Source: Candidatus Gemmiger stercoripullorum
GTDB lineage: Bacteria; Bacillota; Clostridia; Oscillospirales; Ruminococcaceae
Direction: 5' to 3'
DNA length: 53,346 bases
Assembly (NCBI GenBank): GCA_019119365.1
Contig: DWXD01000063.1
Coordinates: 1 to 53,346, forward strand
Shown: in pieces, positions 24,363-32,980 of the stretch
How positions within the stretch are numbered: position 1 is the stretch's first letter
Layout: every line of letters starts with the position of its first letter
Made by a program: the position numbers and the translations under genes
Notes under the pieces: model-generated
What the model saw: only the letters and a program-made list of their open reading frames with translations
Database searches by the model: none
Told to the model about the DNA's origin: nothing

Positions 24363-25760
24363 ATGGAGAGCAAGAATACGTTCCTGCTGCAGGAGACCGA
24401 GGAGTTCATGCGCGGCGAGCTGGACAACGTGACGGTGGCCGAGAGCCGCATCCTGCTGGACGTTGTGCAGGGCGGGCATGTGCCCTACGGCTGCTACACG
24501 AGCCCGGCCATCCCGATGCCCGCGTTTGACGCGGTGCGGGTGAGCTGGAACGGCGGCACGCCGCCGGGCACCGCGCTGGAAGCGCAGGCCCGCGTGCTGG
24601 TGGACGGCAACTGGACCGCCTGGTGCAGCTTTGGGCGCTGGAGCCCCTACCTGCAGCGCGAGGGCGCCAAGCCCACCGTGCGCGGCCCGCTGGTGATGCG
24701 CGCCGACCAGCTGCTGCTGGATTCCAAGATCGGCATGCAGGTACAGCTGCGCATCTACCTGTACAGCAAGGATGAGAAAGCGACGCCCACGGTCAGCCTG
24801 CTGGGCGTCAGCGTGCGGGCGGTGGATGTGATCCCCGCCGGGGGGCGGCCGGTCAACGCGCAGCTGCACCTGATGCCCTACATCGTGGCGCGGCGCGCGC
24901 CCGCGCTGCGCGGCGTGATGGACCTGGCTGTCTGCCTGGCCAGCCTGACCAACCGCTGGGGGGCGGACATCCTGCCCGAAGAGTTTGCTCTGGCCATGCG
25001 AGACGCCCAGCCGGAGGCGGACGACGCCCGCAACCTGAGCTTTACCGCCGCCGTGGCCGGGTGCTGGGGCTTCCCCGCCTGGGCCTGCTGGGGCGACCTG
25101 GCCCTGCTGCGCGCCGAGGTGCGCGCCGGGTTCGGCGTGATCACGGCGATGGAATCGACCCCGGCGCAGGTCGCGGCCGGGCTGCCCGCCGTGCGCTATG
25201 TAGCCGTGCGCGGCTTTACCGCCCGGCCGGACGGCGGCTGGACCGCCCTGCTGATCGACCCGTGGGCCGGGCCGGGCGACTTTGACGCCGAGACCGAAAT
25301 GCCGCTGGACGACTTCCTGGTGGCGTGGAACAACCTGGCTTTGTGCATGCGGCCGCGCCGCCACGGCGTGCCCGCCGGATGCCCGGCGCGCTCAAGCGTG
25401 TGGCTGCGGCAGGACCGCGCCAACCCCGGGCTGTACCGGATGCACCTGGGCGGCACGCCCCACCCGCTGCCCGACGATTTCTGCGGCGCGGCGCCGGAAA
25501 GCCCGGAAAATTCAGACAGCGCAGGCGGCGCAGACAGCGCGGACGCCAAAGAGCCCCCGGCCGCCGGGGTGCTGGCGTGGTCGCTGCCGGACGAGCGCCC
25601 CCACGCAACGGCGGGCCACCGCACGCTGCATTTTGTCCGCCCCGAACAGGGCGGCATCCGGCTGGAAAAACCGGCCGAGGGCAGCCACACGCCGCTGAAA
25701 TACACGGTGTATGCGATCGACCCCAGCGGGCAGACGCTGGTGGGCGACACGCTGGTGTGA
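24363..25760 (+). CDS. C39-peptidase-like protein with altered catalytic site
   Basis: 465 residues from the ATG at 24363 (GGTGAGG upstream). The N-terminal half (20-160) is a beta-rich domain with GNWTAWCSFGRWSPY near 83-95; residues 185-330 align by pattern with the C39-like peptidase family: Cys191 in the CLASLTNRWG nucleophile motif, NLSFTAAVAG for the GNWPFNTAYA motif, and LLIDPWAG with Asp299. Where the family has GHLLVIRGFT, the gene reads VRYVAVRGFT, so the catalytic His is Arg278. No signal peptide is present. It may be a non-peptidase relative. A Ser/Asp/Ala-rich linker near 380-400 precedes a small C-terminal domain. Confidence 0.75.
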   Translation: MESKNTFLLQETEEFMRGELDNVTVAESRILLDVVQGGHVPYGCYTSPAIPMPAFDAVRVSWNGGTPPGTALEAQARVLVDGNWTAWCSFGRWSPYLQREGAKPTVRGPLVMRADQLLLDSKIGMQVQLRIYLYSKDEKATPTVSLLGVSVRAVDVIPAGGRPVNAQLHLMPYIVARRAPALRGVMDLAVCLASLTNRWGADILPEEFALAMRDAQPEADDARNLSFTAAVAGCWGFPAWACWGDLALLRAEVRAGFGVITAMESTPAQVAAGLPAVRYVAVRGFTARPDGGWTALLIDPWAGPGDFDAETEMPLDDFLVAWNNLALCMRPRRHGVPAGCPARSSVWLRQDRANPGLYRMHLGGTPHPLPDDFCGAAPESPENSDSAGGADSADAKEPPAAGVLAWSLPDERPHATAGHRTLHFVRPEQGGIRLEKPAEGSHTPLKYTVYAIDPSGQTLVGDTLV

Positions 25761-25795
25761 CCCCGCCCGGAAACCCGACCCAATACGATACAAAC

Positions 25796-25838
25796 ACCCC
25801 GGCCCGTGCAGGCATGCGCCGCACAGAGCCGGGGCGTT
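25796..25838 (+). terminator. convergent terminator between C39-like and SGNH genes
   Basis: CCCCGGC (25797-25803) pairs with GCCGGGG (25828-25834) around an inner GTGC/GCAC stem, followed by GTTTTCTGTTTT. The minus-side tail (GTGTTTG) is weaker; it may serve both convergent genes. Confidence 0.7.
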
Positions 25839-25845
25839 TTCTGTT

Positions 25846-26874
25846 TTATTCGGGCAGCTGGCCGCTTTCCTCCAGCGCGGTGCGCTGGACGCCGGCGTTC
25901 TGCGCGGCGGCGGCGCGGGCTGTGTCCATCGTGGCGGCGTAACTGGCCGCGTCGGCGTCCCAGGCTTCAAAGCCGGGCTCGCCGCGGTGGTCGGGCAGGT
26001 CGTAGTTTTCCACAAGATAGGCCCCCAGCGCCGCCGTGAGCTTTTCGGAGCCCAGCACGTTGAGGTGACTCCCGCCGTCCGGCGTATCGAACAGCCAGTC
26101 GATGCCGGGGTCGTTTTCGGCCATGTTGTAGTCGATGTAGGGCAGGCCGTGCGCATCGGCAAACGCCTGCACGCCGTCGTGCCGCGTCAGGTTCCAGCTG
26201 GAGGACGCCGGGACCGTGATCAGCAGCAGCTCGCTTCCGTGCTCGGCGCAAAGGTCGGCGATGCGCTCCATATAAACGCCGACAAGGAACGGCAGCGGCT
26301 CGGTGCGGCCGTCGTAATACATATACTCCCCGCGCAGGCAGGCGGCGACGTCGGTGATGGGCATATACCCCTTGTTGGGGTCGCGCCAGGTGTAGTCGTG
26401 CTCCTCAAAGAGGTTTGCAGGCGTGAGGTCCTTCCAGTTGTCGTGGAAGCGCACGAGCGGGATGAGCTCGTCGGTGATATCGCCGATGGCGGCCTGCAGG
26501 TAGGTCTCGTCGCTGAATTTGCTGTAGCAGACGTCGGTGCACAGCACGACGACTTTGGGCGTCTGCTCCTCATAGATCGAGCGCAGGCGGTAGTAGATGT
26601 TGTACACCGAAAGCCAGCCCGAGGCGTAGGTGTAGCCGGTGACGCCGTTTTCGGTATACCACTGCATCGGGGCGATGCCCTGGGCGGCGTTGGAATCGCC
26701 CATAACGAGCACGTCGACGGTGTCGAAATCCTCGCCCAGCAGCCCGCCCGCCGTGTACCCGGAAAGGTAGCGGTTGGAATGGGGCATCAGATAATGCCCG
26801 GCCAGGAACACCGCCGCCGCCAGCACCAGCAAAAACGCCGTGATATGCAGCGCGTGTTTGATCCAAAGTTTCAT
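25846..26874 (-). CDS. membrane-anchored SGNH-fold protein, DltD-like role
   Basis: 342 residues. One N-terminal membrane helix (8-28), then an extracellular SGNH/GDSL domain: VLVMGDSNAAQGIAP (Ser61) is block I, and DGGSHLN near 270 supplies the Asp/His pair. VVVLCTDVCYSKF lies between. Such proteins partner MBOAT acyltransferases (DltD with DltB, AlgX/AlgJ with AlgI). The adjacent MBOAT, carrier protein and adenylation genes put it at the DltD position, although overall sequence is not the usual DltD. It is separated from the MBOAT gene by a MITE-like insertion of 160 bases. Confidence 0.8.
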   Translation of the reverse strand: MKLWIKHALHITAFLLVLAAAVFLAGHYLMPHSNRYLSGYTAGGLLGEDFDTVDVLVMGDSNAAQGIAPMQWYTENGVTGYTYASGWLSVYNIYYRLRSIYEEQTPKVVVLCTDVCYSKFSDETYLQAAIGDITDELIPLVRFHDNWKDLTPANLFEEHDYTWRDPNKGYMPITDVAACLRGEYMYYDGRTEPLPFLVGVYMERIADLCAEHGSELLLITVPASSSWNLTRHDGVQAFADAHGLPYIDYNMAENDPGIDWLFDTPDGGSHLNVLGSEKLTAALGAYLVENYDLPDHRGEPGFEAWDADAASYAATMDTARAAAAQNAGVQRTALEESGQLPE

Positions 26875-26890
26875 GGTTGTCCCCTGTTAG

Positions 26891-27050
26891 GGTGTATCTG
26901 AAAAATCCCCAGCGCTGTCTCATTCTACTAAAAAGCAGCGTCTGCTGCGTTACGAAGCCTTGGAATACACAAAGTATTCCTGCGGCTTCGTGCCTTGCAT
27001 CCGCACCTTTTTAGCGAATTTTCCAGCACTTTTGATTTATCAGATACACC
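26891..27050. mobile_element. MITE-like foldback element
   Basis: Perfect 11-base inverted ends GGTGTATCTGA (26891-26901) and TCAGATACACC (27040-27050); the arms stay partly complementary over about 70 bases (CTAAAAAG and ACGAAGCC recur in both), and the centre is a tight hairpin (GGAATAC/GTATTCC near 26961-26980). TGTTAG flanks it on both sides (26885-26890 and 27051-27056), as expected for a target duplication. There is no coding capacity. A short relative with the same ends lies at 47287-47330. Confidence 0.8.
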
Positions 27051-27052
27051 TG

Positions 27053-28621
27053 TTAGAACTGCGCGTAGATGAAGGCGGCCGGTTCGTAGTTGTCGCCGTA
27101 CGCGCCGAAGATCATGACCAGCAGCACCGCGCCGACATAGACGGCCCAGCGCAGCGGCAGCGGCCGGGCCGCCAACGCATGGCGCAGGCGGTGGCCGCGC
27201 TCATGCGCCCAGTCGACCGCCAGCATCAGCGCCGCCCCGGCGGCCAGCACCATGGCGTCGCGCGCGTCGATCTTGATGAGCAGGCTGCCCGCATACGGGC
27301 GCAGCAGCGATACGAGCATCTGCCAGGCGGCGCGCACGCCGTTGGCGCGGAACAGCAGCATGCCGAAGCCGACAAAGCCCCAGGTGCGCACAACCTGCCA
27401 GACATGCCAGGCCGGTTTCTGCCGCCAGGCGCCAAGGTTCGGCAGCGCTTTGACAAGCGCCGGTTCGGCGGCTTCGCCGAGCCACTGCAGCGCAAAATAG
27501 TAAAGGCCATAGACAAGGTAGATCGCCGCCGCGCCGTGCCACAGGCCGATCAGCGCCCAGGTGAGACAGAGCGCAAGCCACACCGGCCATTTGCGGGCGG
27601 CGGCGGGACCGAACTTTTCGCGGCAGAAACGGCCGAAACGCTGCAGCGGGCGGCTCAGGCACAGCGGCTGGAACACATATTCCCGCAGCCAGGCCCCGAG
27701 CGTGATGTGCCAGCGCCGCCAGAATTCGCCCACCGAGCGCGCAAAAAACGGCTGGCGGAAGTTTTCGGCCAGGTGGACGCCGAACAGCTCGGCCGAGCCG
27801 AGCGCGATGTCCATACAGCCGGAGAATTCGGCGTAGAGTTCGAGCGTGTACATCACAACGCCGGCGATGACGGCCGCGCCGCTGTACTGGGTCCAGTCGT
27901 CAAAGACCGCCCGGACATACACATAGGCGCGGTCGGCCACGACCATCTTTTTGAACAGGCCCCAGACGATGCGCTGGATGCCGAAGGTCAGGTCGCGGTA
28001 GCTCGGCGCGGGCGGGTCGAGCAGCGCGGGGCGCAGCGCGCCCCAGCGGTCGAACGGGCCTTCGACGACATGCGGCCAGAACGACAGGAACAAAAGCACC
28101 TGCCAGTAATGTTCGGCCGGTTCGCTGACGCCGCGGTAGACATCGACCAGATAGCCCGCCGCCATGAGCGTGAAAAAGCTGAGTCCCAGCGGCTGCACAA
28201 AGGCGGGCAGCGCCAGCGCGGGCGACCCCGGCAGGCGCGCGGCGACAGCCGCCGCCAGGCGCGCGAACAGCGGCAGGTACTTGACCGCCAGCAGCACAGC
28301 CAGCACCGCGGCCGCCGATGCGCCGACCGTGAGCTTTTTCAGCGCGGCGACGCGCTGTTTCATCTCCTTGCGCGCGGGCGGCGGCAGGTCCTTCCTGGCC
28401 GCCTGGAACAGCGCATCCAGCCGGCCGAGCTGCTGCCCGGCCACCCAGCACACCGCCGCCGTGGCCAAAATGTAGACCGTGTACTGCCGCGCGCTGACGG
28501 CGTAAAACACAAGGCTGGCCGCCAGCAGCGCCCCGGGCCGCCATTTCTGCGGCAGCAGCGCCCAGGCCAGCCACGCCAGCACAAGGAACACGAACAGATA
28601 AACAAACGAATTGTAGGACAT
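27053..28621 (-). CDS. MBOAT O-acyltransferase, DltB-like
   Basis: 522 residues, about eleven to twelve membrane helices. The MBOAT core is clear: FQPLCLSRPLQRFG, then LTWALIGLWHGAAAIYLVYG with the catalytic His in WHG near residue 360. DltB-type proteins move an activated acyl group from a carrier protein across the membrane. It is longer than classical DltB (about 400), with an N-terminal extension. It is three bases after the carrier-protein gene, and its stop codon lies inside the right-hand copy of the MITE target duplication. Confidence 0.85.
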   Translation of the reverse strand: MSYNSFVYLFVFLVLAWLAWALLPQKWRPGALLAASLVFYAVSARQYTVYILATAAVCWVAGQQLGRLDALFQAARKDLPPPARKEMKQRVAALKKLTVGASAAAVLAVLLAVKYLPLFARLAAAVAARLPGSPALALPAFVQPLGLSFFTLMAAGYLVDVYRGVSEPAEHYWQVLLFLSFWPHVVEGPFDRWGALRPALLDPPAPSYRDLTFGIQRIVWGLFKKMVVADRAYVYVRAVFDDWTQYSGAAVIAGVVMYTLELYAEFSGCMDIALGSAELFGVHLAENFRQPFFARSVGEFWRRWHITLGAWLREYVFQPLCLSRPLQRFGRFCREKFGPAAARKWPVWLALCLTWALIGLWHGAAAIYLVYGLYYFALQWLGEAAEPALVKALPNLGAWRQKPAWHVWQVVRTWGFVGFGMLLFRANGVRAAWQMLVSLLRPYAGSLLIKIDARDAMVLAAGAALMLAVDWAHERGHRLRHALAARPLPLRWAVYVGAVLLVMIFGAYGDNYEPAAFIYAQF

Positions 28622-28624
28622 GGG

Positions 28625-28861
28625 TCACTCTTCCTGCAAACGCGCGACCAGCGATTCGATCGCGCGGGCGGTGTGGAAGTTTTCTTCTTTGAGGTCGAGC
28701 GGGGTGATCTCGATGTCAAACTCCCCGGTCAGGGCCATGACCAGCGACATGACTTCGACCGAATCGAGCCGGCCGCTCTTGATGAGTTCTTCGTCGGGGT
28801 CGGGGCGCAGGCCGGGTTTGACCTCTTCGATCAGGTCAAGGATCGTTTCCAGTAAAGACAT
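28625..28861 (-). CDS. acyl/D-alanyl carrier protein, DltC-like
   Basis: 78 residues from the ATG at 28861 with AAGGAG upstream. A four-helix carrier fold; the phosphopantetheine serine is in SGRLDSVEVMSL near residue 33. Acidic, cytoplasmic. It lies 17 bases after the adenylation gene and three bases before the MBOAT gene. The context says it carries the activated amino acid or acyl group between them. Confidence 0.88.
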   Translation of the reverse strand: MSLLETILDLIEEVKPGLRPDPDEELIKSGRLDSVEVMSLVMALTGEFDIEITPLDLKEENFHTARAIESLVARLQEE

Positions 28862-28878
28862 AAAAAATCTCCTTAACT

Positions 28879-30384
28879 TCACAGTTGGTTGTGCAGCGCT
28901 TTGCGGTCGACTTTACCGTTCGCATTGTGCGGCATCTGGCGCACGCGGCGGTATTCGGCCGGGCGCATGTAAGCGGGCAGCCGCTGTTCAAGCCGGGCGC
29001 GCAGCGCTTGCGCCAGGTCTCGCCGCCCCTGATAGAACAGCACGAGCCGGTCGCGCGCGGCGTCGTACAGGCAGGCGCATTCGTCGAGCTTGTCCTGCCC
29101 GAACGCGGCGGTCTCGATCTCGCCGGGCTCGATGCGGTAGCCCATATGCTTGATCTGGTCGTCGAGGCGGCCGCAGTACATCAGCTCGCCGCGCTCGTTG
29201 AGGCGTACAAGGTCGCCGGTGCGGTAGATGATTTCGGGATACTGCGGCCGCGCGGGGTTTTGCACAAAGCGCGCGGCTGTTTTTTCCGGCTGGCCGTAAT
29301 ACCCGGCCGCCACAAAGCTGCCGCGCACGCACAGCTCGCCTTCCTCCCCCGGCGCGGCCGGGGCGCCGTCTTTGAGAATGAGCAGGCCGCAGTTTTGGCA
29401 TGCATAGCCGATCGGTAGCGGTTCGTCGCCGGCAAACGGGCGGTCGAGGCGGTAAAACGCGCAGATGTCGGTCGTCTCGGTGGGGCCGTAGAGGTTGGCG
29501 AACACGGCATCCGGGTAATGCGCGCGCCAGTAGTTGAGCTTGGCGGTGGGCATAACTTCGCCCGCGAACAGAACCGTGCGCAACGGCGGAAGCGCCGTGT
29601 AGTCGAGCGCTTTCCAGTTGGCGACGATGCTGAGCGCCGACGGCACCCAGTACAGCGTATTGACGCCGCGCGCCGTGAGATAGTCGAGCAGCTGCACCGG
29701 GAAGCTGAACAGCCGCCGCGGCAGCACCTGCACGCAGGCACCGCCGCGCAGCGCGCCGTAAATATCTGTCACCGACATGGAAAAATAAAACGGCGACTGC
29801 CCGCCCAGCACCGTGCCGGGCGCGAACGAAAACTCGGCCGCGACCCATTCGCTGTAGGCCAGCAGGTTTCGGTGGGTGACGGCCACGCCCTTGGGCTGGC
29901 CGGTGGAACCGGAAGTGAACAGCACATAGGCAAGGTCTGTATCAATGACCCGGCGGCGCAGCGCCGCCAGTTTGGCCGGGTCCGGTGCGGCGTCCAGCGC
30001 CGTTTCCAGCGAAAGCAGCGGGACAGGCCCCGCAAGCTGCCGGGCCAGGGGCAGGTTTTCCGCATCGGCCAGGAAGGCGGCGGGGTCCAGCTGGGCAAGG
30101 ATGGCCTGCAGGCGCTCGGGCGGCTGGGCGACGTCCAGCACGATGTAAAAGCCGCCGGCCGCCAGCGTGCCGAGCATGGCGTGCACCGCGGCGGCGGTGC
30201 GCCCGGCCGCCAGCACGACCGGGCGATGCAGTACGCCGCCCGGCAGCGCCGCCAGCGCCGTGCCGATGCGCTGCACGGCGGCGGCGGTATCCGCCCAGGT
30301 GTGGGCGGTATTCTCGTCGCAGTAGCTCGGCGCCTGCGGGCAGCGCCGGAGGCTGCGGTCCAGCAGGTCCAGAACGTGGTCCAT
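28879..30384 (-). CDS. amino acid adenylation enzyme, DltA-like
   Basis: 501 residues, the DltA length, cytoplasmic. ANL-superfamily core motifs are complete: VLFTSGSTGQPKGVAVTH (A3), NLYGPTETTD (A5), YRTGDL (A7), GRLDDQIKHMGYRIEPGEIE (A8) and NGKVDRKAL (A10 Lys). It should load an amino acid, D-alanine in true Dlt systems, onto the carrier protein encoded next. The substrate pocket is not decisive by eye, so another amino or hydroxy acid is possible. First gene of the four-gene unit; GGAAAGGAG precedes the ATG. Confidence 0.88.
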   Translation of the reverse strand: MDHVLDLLDRSLRRCPQAPSYCDENTAHTWADTAAAVQRIGTALAALPGGVLHRPVVLAAGRTAAAVHAMLGTLAAGGFYIVLDVAQPPERLQAILAQLDPAAFLADAENLPLARQLAGPVPLLSLETALDAAPDPAKLAALRRRVIDTDLAYVLFTSGSTGQPKGVAVTHRNLLAYSEWVAAEFSFAPGTVLGGQSPFYFSMSVTDIYGALRGGACVQVLPRRLFSFPVQLLDYLTARGVNTLYWVPSALSIVANWKALDYTALPPLRTVLFAGEVMPTAKLNYWRAHYPDAVFANLYGPTETTDICAFYRLDRPFAGDEPLPIGYACQNCGLLILKDGAPAAPGEEGELCVRGSFVAAGYYGQPEKTAARFVQNPARPQYPEIIYRTGDLVRLNERGELMYCGRLDDQIKHMGYRIEPGEIETAAFGQDKLDECACLYDAARDRLVLFYQGRRDLAQALRARLEQRLPAYMRPAEYRRVRQMPHNANGKVDRKALHNQL

Positions 30385-30429
30385 GGCGTTGCACTCCTTT
30401 CCGGGCCGGAGCGGCCCAGGTAAGTGTAC

Positions 30430-30438
30430 AGTATAGCA
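30430..30438 (-). promoter_or_regulatory. extended -10 promoter of the dlt-like operon
   Basis: On the minus strand TGC is followed by TATACT (30430-30435); no good -35 is present at 17 bases. It lies about 45 bases before the adenylation gene. Confidence 0.5.
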
Positions 30439-30510
30439 CCCATTTGGGACAAAAACGTGAACAAAGCGGCAAAGAAACGGTAAAGAAATAATAACCGCTC
30501 TGCCCAGCAG

Positions 30511-30539
30511 AAAAGCCGCCGCCCGAAATGGGCGGCGGC
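30511..30539 (-). terminator. terminator after ilvE
   Basis: A perfect 10-base stem (30515-30524 with 30530-30539) with a five-base loop. On the minus strand it is followed by TTTTCTG; on the plus strand a T-rich run also follows, so it can act in both directions. It separates ilvE from the dlt-like operon. Confidence 0.75.
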
Positions 30540-30586
30540 ACGTTTGTTTTTTGGATGCGTTTACACTTGTAAAATTTTCCGTCCGG

Positions 30587-31666
30587 TCAGTACACGGCCT
30601 CGACCTTGACGGTCCATCCCTTGGTGTCGGGCAGTTTGCCCCACTGGATACCGGTCAGGGTGTCGTAGAGCTTCTGGGTCAGGGGGCCGATCTTGCCGCC
30701 GCCGATCATGGCGGCCTTGCCCTCCCAGTCCAGCTCCTTGACCGGGCTGACGACGGCGGCGGTGCCGGTGCCGAACAATTCCTCGAGCTTGCCCTCGTCG
30801 GCGGCTTTCATGACGTCGGCGATGGCGAGCTTGCCTTCGATGACCTCATAGCCCCAGTCTTTGAGAAGCTCGATGATGGAGCGGCGGGTGACGCCGGGCA
30901 GCACGGTGCCGGTGCAGGCGGCGGTATAGATCTTGCCGTCGATCTTGAACATGATGTTCATGGAACCGACTTCCTCAACGTACTTCTTCTCGACGCCGTC
31001 GAGCCAGAGCACCTGGCTGAAGCCGCGTTCCTCGGCCAGCTCGCCCGCCTTGATGGACGCGGCGTAGTTGCCGCCGCACTTGGTAAAGCCGGTCAGGCCC
31101 GGGGCGGCGCGGATGTATTCGTCCTCCACATAGATGCGCACCGGGTCGAGGCCTTCGGCATAGTAAGCGCCGGAGGGCGAACAGATGATGGCAAAGCGAT
31201 AATGCGCCGCCGCGTGCACGCCGAGGCCGACGTCGGTGGCGATGCAGAACGGGCGGATGTACAGCGAAGCGCCGTCGGTGTGCGGGACCCAGTCGCGGTC
31301 GATGTCGACCAGCGCCTTGACCGCCTGGACGAAGTCCTCCGGCGGGATGGCGGGCATGCCGAGGCGGTCGGCCGAATCGTTGAAGCGGTTGGCGTTGCAT
31401 TCCGGGCGGAACAGCTGGATATCGCCCTGCGCCGTGCGGTACGCCTTCATGCCCTCAAAAATTTCCTGCGCATAGTGGAACACCGTCGTGGCGGGGTCCA
31501 TCTCCCACGGGCCGTAGGGCACGATGCGGGCGTCATGCCAGCCTTCGCCGGCGGTATAGTCCATCAAAAACATATGATCGCTGAAGATCTTGCCGAAGCC
31601 GAGCTTGGATTCATCCTGCGGCTTTTGTTTGGGCACAGCGGTGCGCGTGACCTTGATATCCAACAT
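30587..31666 (-). CDS. ilvE: branched-chain amino acid aminotransferase
   Basis: PLP-dependent transaminase of fold type IV, last step of Ile, Leu and Val synthesis. 359 residues from the ATG at 31666 (AGGAGAG upstream), the length of the BCAT type II group. Motifs: FHYAQEIFEGMKAYR near 64-78, FTKCGGNYAASIKAG with the PLP Lys near 195, and GSMNIMF. It is transcribed alone between its own promoter and the hairpin at 30511-30539. No T-box was seen in its leader of about 100 bases. Confidence 0.95.
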   Translation of the reverse strand: MLDIKVTRTAVPKQKPQDESKLGFGKIFSDHMFLMDYTAGEGWHDARIVPYGPWEMDPATTVFHYAQEIFEGMKAYRTAQGDIQLFRPECNANRFNDSADRLGMPAIPPEDFVQAVKALVDIDRDWVPHTDGASLYIRPFCIATDVGLGVHAAAHYRFAIICSPSGAYYAEGLDPVRIYVEDEYIRAAPGLTGFTKCGGNYAASIKAGELAEERGFSQVLWLDGVEKKYVEEVGSMNIMFKIDGKIYTAACTGTVLPGVTRRSIIELLKDWGYEVIEGKLAIADVMKAADEGKLEELFGTGTAAVVSPVKELDWEGKAAMIGGGKIGPLTQKLYDTLTGIQWGKLPDTKGWTVKVEAVY

Positions 31667-31772
31667 TTTCCGTCTCTCCTTTTTTTGCACACAGGGCGCC
31701 TGCCCGCAAAAGGGCGGCCGCCCAAATTCTGCCGCCCGGCCCCCATTGCACACATGACCGGGTGACTGTTTT

Positions 31773-31801
31773 ATTATAGACCCTGCTTTTGGCGAATACA
31801 A
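31773..31801 (-). promoter_or_regulatory. sigma-A promoter of ilvE
   Basis: On the minus strand TTGTAT (31796-31801) and a perfect TATAAT (31773-31778) are 17 bases apart. The -35 lies inside the 3' flank of the upstream oxidoreductase gene's terminator-free gap. Confidence 0.8.
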
Positions 31802-31857
31802 GACCTTTCCCCGAACTTTTGCGGCACAGACGGAGAATGCCGCGCCGGGGAAAAGCT

Positions 31858-32940
31858 TCACTGCCTGCCGGTCAGGTCGGTGGCCAGCAGCTGCGCCTTG
31901 ACGCACAGCTCGGCCGCCTTGAAGGCGTGCGCCTGGGTCATGGCGTTCTCGGTGCGGTTCAGGCAGTCGAGGATCAGCTGGCCGAAGTACGGGAAGCCCA
32001 CCTTCCCGGTCACGTCCTCATAGTGTTCGCCCGCCTTGTCGACCCAGAACACATGGTTGCCCTCTGCGCTGCGGGCCACGTCCAGATATTTGCGCAGTTC
32101 GATGTAGCCGTCGGTGCCAAGCAGGAAGGTGCGCCCGTCGCCCCAGCTGCGAAGGCCGTCGGGCGTGAACCAGTCGACGCGGAAATAGCCGCTGGCGCCG
32201 TTGTCGCCCACCAGTGTCGCGTCGCCAAAGTCGTCCAGCTCCGGGTATTCGGGGTGGGCGTAGTTCGCGATCTTGGCGTTGACGATGGTCGCGTCCTCGG
32301 CGCCGGTGTAGAAAAGGAACTGCTCGATCTGGTGGCTGCCGATGTCGCAGAGGATGCCGCCATACTTCTCTTTTTCAAAGAACCAGGCCGGGCGCGAAGC
32401 CGGGTTGAGGCGGTGGGGGCCCATGCCGATGACCTGCACCACCCGGCCGATGGCCCCCGCCTTGACCAGCTCCCCGGCGTACACCGCCGCTTCGACCTGC
32501 AGGCGCTCGCTGTAGCTGACGGCGTACTTGCGGCCGGTCTCAGCCACGACGTTTTTGACCATCGCCAGCTGTTCCAGGGTGGTCAGCGGCGCTTTGTCGG
32601 TGAAATAGTCCTTGCCCGCGCGCATCACGCGCACCCCCAGCGCCGCGCGCTCGGAGGTCACGCAGGCGCCGGCCACCAGCTTGACGGCCGGGTCGGCCAG
32701 CACCTGTTCTTCGCTTTCGGCCAGGCGGACCTGCGGGTAACGGGCTTTAAACGCCTGCATCTTGGCCGGGTCCGGGTCGTACACCCATTTCAGCGTCGCC
32801 CCGGCGTCCAGCAGGCCGTTGGTCATGCCGTAGATGTGCCCGTGGTCGAGGCCGACGGCTGCAAACGGGAACTCCCCTTCCTTGACGACCGGCGCGGGGA
32901 TGCCTTTCGGCGCGTAGTTCATACCATCTTTTTGTGCCAT
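31858..32940 (-). CDS. Gfo/Idh/MocA family oxidoreductase
   Basis: 360 residues from the ATG at 32940 (AGAAGGA upstream). The N-terminal NAD(P) domain is present but divergent: FPFAAVGLDHGHIYGM replaces the usual G-x-G-x-x-G loop. DKAPLTTLEQ corresponds to the family EKP segment, and DIGSHQIEQFL (near 235) gives the D-x-x-x-H active-site motif. Such enzymes oxidise or epimerise sugars, inositols or their derivatives; the substrate is unknown. It is 40 bases after a second member of the family, with which it probably acts. Confidence 0.85.
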   Translation of the reverse strand: MAQKDGMNYAPKGIPAPVVKEGEFPFAAVGLDHGHIYGMTNGLLDAGATLKWVYDPDPAKMQAFKARYPQVRLAESEEQVLADPAVKLVAGACVTSERAALGVRVMRAGKDYFTDKAPLTTLEQLAMVKNVVAETGRKYAVSYSERLQVEAAVYAGELVKAGAIGRVVQVIGMGPHRLNPASRPAWFFEKEKYGGILCDIGSHQIEQFLFYTGAEDATIVNAKIANYAHPEYPELDDFGDATLVGDNGASGYFRVDWFTPDGLRSWGDGRTFLLGTDGYIELRKYLDVARSAEGNHVFWVDKAGEHYEDVTGKVGFPYFGQLILDCLNRTENAMTQAHAFKAAELCVKAQLLATDLTGRQ

Positions 32941-32980
32941 GTTTTTATCCTTCTTTCGCAAAACCCGCACAGCGGGCGGG

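Noticed and set aside
26960..28855. Plus-strand open frame through the MITE and MBOAT gene
   Set aside because: Starts inside a non-coding foldback and runs antisense to the MBOAT and carrier genes.
31667..31772. T-box riboswitch before ilvE
   Set aside because: The leader of about 100 bases has no conserved T-box sequence and no terminator/antiterminator pair, only a local GGGCGGCCGCCC palindrome.
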